Positions 5,944 through 6,958 of a stretch of DNA of 6,958 bases are shown here, in pieces. The DNA is from DASTGO01 sp035719045. Lineage in GTDB: Bacteria; Actinomycetota; Actinomycetes; Actinomycetales; Kineosporiaceae. The first letter of the stretch is position 1, and every line of letters begins with the position of its first letter. The position numbers and the translations under genes are program-made. The notes beneath the pieces are model-generated. The model was given only the letters and a program-made list of their open reading frames with translations. It had not been told where the DNA came from and ran no database searches. The stretch is from assembly GCA_035719045.1 (NCBI GenBank), contig DASTGO010000404.1:1-6958 (forward strand). The letters are read 5' to 3'.

Positions 5944-6958
5944 ACCGCCTGCGGGCGGGGTGGGAGCGGCTGCAGGGCACCAAGGCCTGGCGGGCGTGGT
6001 CGCGGGTCGGCGACGCCCGGGGCGGCATCCTCGCCGGTGGGATCGCCTACTTCGCCTTCTTCTCGGTCGTCCCGGCGCTGACCGTCGGGTTCACGATCTT
6101 CGGCTACGTGCTGGGCGCGAACACCGGCCTGCAGCAGGAGGTGGCGCAGAAGGTCAACGGGGCGCTGGGGTTCGAGCTGATCGGGCTGCGGCCGGGACAG
6201 GGCGTGGTCCAGCTGGCGGACCTGGTCCAGCAGGAGGTGCTCACCCTGGCGGGGGTGTTCGGGCTGGCGGCCCTGTTGTACGCCGGGCTCGGCTGGCTGG
6301 AGGGAACCCGGGAGGGCATCCGGGCGGTGTTCGGCCTGGGTCCGATGGCCAATCCGTGGCTGGCCAAGGTCCGTGACGTCGCCGCCCTGCTGCTGCTCGG
6401 CCTGGTGATGCTGGCCTCCGTGGTGGCCGGGTTCGTGGTGGCCGCAGCCGCCGGTGCCGTCAGCGGCTGGCTCGGCTGGAGCGGGACCGTGCAGCACGAG
6501 CTCGTCGTCACCGCGGCGAGCACCCTGCTGCTCGCCGCGGTGGACGCCTCGGTCTTCCTGCTCTTCCTCACCGTGCTGGCCGACGTCGGGGTGCCCGTCG
6601 CGGACCTGCCCGGCGGGGCCGTGCTCGGCGGGATCGGCATGCAGGCGCTCAAGTACGCCGGTGGCCTGCTGGTGCACCGGATCTCCCGCAATCCCGTGCT
6701 GGCCTCGTCGGTGGTGCTGGTCGGGCTGCTGGTCTGGATGAACCTGGCGGCCCGGTTGACCCTGCTGGTGGCGGGCTGGTCGGCGACCACCGCGGCCGAT
6801 CGCGGGCATCTCGACGCGGCACCCCGGCCGGCGGGTGGGTCGGCTACGTCCCGCGACCCCCGCCGGGGCACCATGGGCGGGCAGGCGCGCCGTCCGGACG
6901 GGCGGCCGGGGGCAGGGGAGGCAGCGATGGCGGAGCCGGGCAGGGCGCGGGCGGCCGG
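5940..6958 (+). CDS. YihY/UPF0761 family inner-membrane protein (formerly called RNase BN), partial at 3' end
   Basis: The frame is open to the right edge, giving at least 339 residues. Family marks are an N-terminal amphipathic stretch (ERLQGTKAWRAWSRVGD), GILAGGIAYFAFFSVVPALTVG at the first membrane segment, and LYAGLGWLEGTREGIRAVFG around 113-132. Six hydrophobic segments fall near 29-58, 100-121, 146-175, 190-217, 225-245 and 254-279. From about 281 on, the chain is a disordered, Gly/Ala/Arg/Pro-rich cytoplasmic tail. The family function is unknown. The old name RNase BN (tRNA 3' processing) rests on a misassignment, because true RNase BN is the RNase Z homologue. GTG at 5940 begins right at the family's usual N-terminus and overlaps a mini-ORF stop. 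An in-frame ATG at 5838, inside the phosphoesterase, would add 34 Gly/Ser/Ala-rich residues and is less likely. The gene is probably in one operon with trpS and the phosphoesterase. Confidence 0.92.
   Translation, partial: MNRLRAGWERLQGTKAWRAWSRVGDARGGILAGGIAYFAFFSVVPALTVGFTIFGYVLGANTGLQQEVAQKVNGALGFELIGLRPGQGVVQLADLVQQEVLTLAGVFGLAALLYAGLGWLEGTREGIRAVFGLGPMANPWLAKVRDVAALLLLGLVMLASVVAGFVVAAAAGAVSGWLGWSGTVQHELVVTAASTLLLAAVDASVFLLFLTVLADVGVPVADLPGGAVLGGIGMQALKYAGGLLVHRISRNPVLASSVVLVGLLVWMNLAARLTLLVAGWSATTAADRGHLDAAPRPAGGSATSRDPRRGTMGGQARRPDGRPGAGEAAMAEPGRARAA
6915..6921 (+). promoter_or_regulatory. Strong Shine-Dalgarno-like site inside the YihY tail
   Basis: GGGGAGG is followed five bases later by ATG at 6927, a near-ideal initiation site. 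The ATG is in frame with the YihY gene (its residue 330) and opens MAEPGRARAA before the window ends. It may be the start of the next gene, read in the same frame, or a chance G-rich run in the low-complexity tail. Confidence 0.3.

Noticed and set aside
5493..6809. 438-residue open frame on the minus strand
   Set aside because: It is antisense to the phosphoesterase and the YihY gene. Its composition (runs of Gln, His, Arg and Pro) is that of a frame shadow, while the + strand frames carry clear family motifs.
1..6958. Mobile element, defence system, CRISPR array or biosynthetic cluster
   Set aside because: No transposase, integrase, terminal inverted repeats, regularly spaced repeats, toxin-antitoxin-like pairs or biosynthetic core enzymes are seen. 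All long + strand genes belong to ordinary transport, sugar breakdown, translation or conserved membrane families, and base composition is even.

Overview
The window is GC-rich throughout, about 70% by eye. Its genes are packed on the + strand, with 4-base start/stop overlaps and strong G/C preference at third codon positions. This, and the gene families present, point to a chromosomal segment of an actinobacterium (Actinomycetota). I cannot name the genus. No insertion sequence, phage gene, tRNA, rRNA or CRISPR array is visible, and no gap without a gene reaches 300 bases.

Left part (about 1-4048): a carbohydrate-uptake and degradation operon. Two ABC-transporter permeases of the MalF/MalG (CUT1) type are followed by a cytoplasmic family GH36 alpha-galactosidase. 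The two internal junctions are ATGA overlaps, and the left-edge junction may be a GTGA overlap, so the genes are probably translationally coupled. The natural reading is uptake of an intact alpha-galactoside (melibiose/raffinose/stachyose type) and its cleavage inside the cell. The substrate-binding protein and regulator are presumably just left of the window. No ATPase gene is present, and actinobacteria often use a shared MsiK-type ATPase encoded elsewhere.

Boundary (4049-4190): a short intergenic stretch. It holds a strong 11-bp inverted repeat just after the alpha-galactosidase stop, probably a terminator without a U-tract. It also holds an extended -10-like promoter element, a small 9-base direct repeat and a good Shine-Dalgarno sequence. 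Together these mark the switch to a second, housekeeping transcription unit.

Right part (4191-6958): tryptophanyl-tRNA synthetase (trpS), then a 2H phosphoesterase / 2'-5' RNA ligase-like protein with both HxT motifs, then a YihY/UPF0761 (old name RNase BN) membrane protein that runs off the right edge. The last gene is open to the end of the window.

I found no clearly undescribed system: this looks like an ordinary sugar operon beside a neighbourhood common in actinobacteria. The points worth a second look are local. They are the true start of trpS (leaderless versus Shine-Dalgarno), a 12-codon mini-ORF that may couple the phosphoesterase to YihY, and a strong Shine-Dalgarno plus ATG inside and in frame with the YihY tail, which may signal a fused or overlapping next gene.
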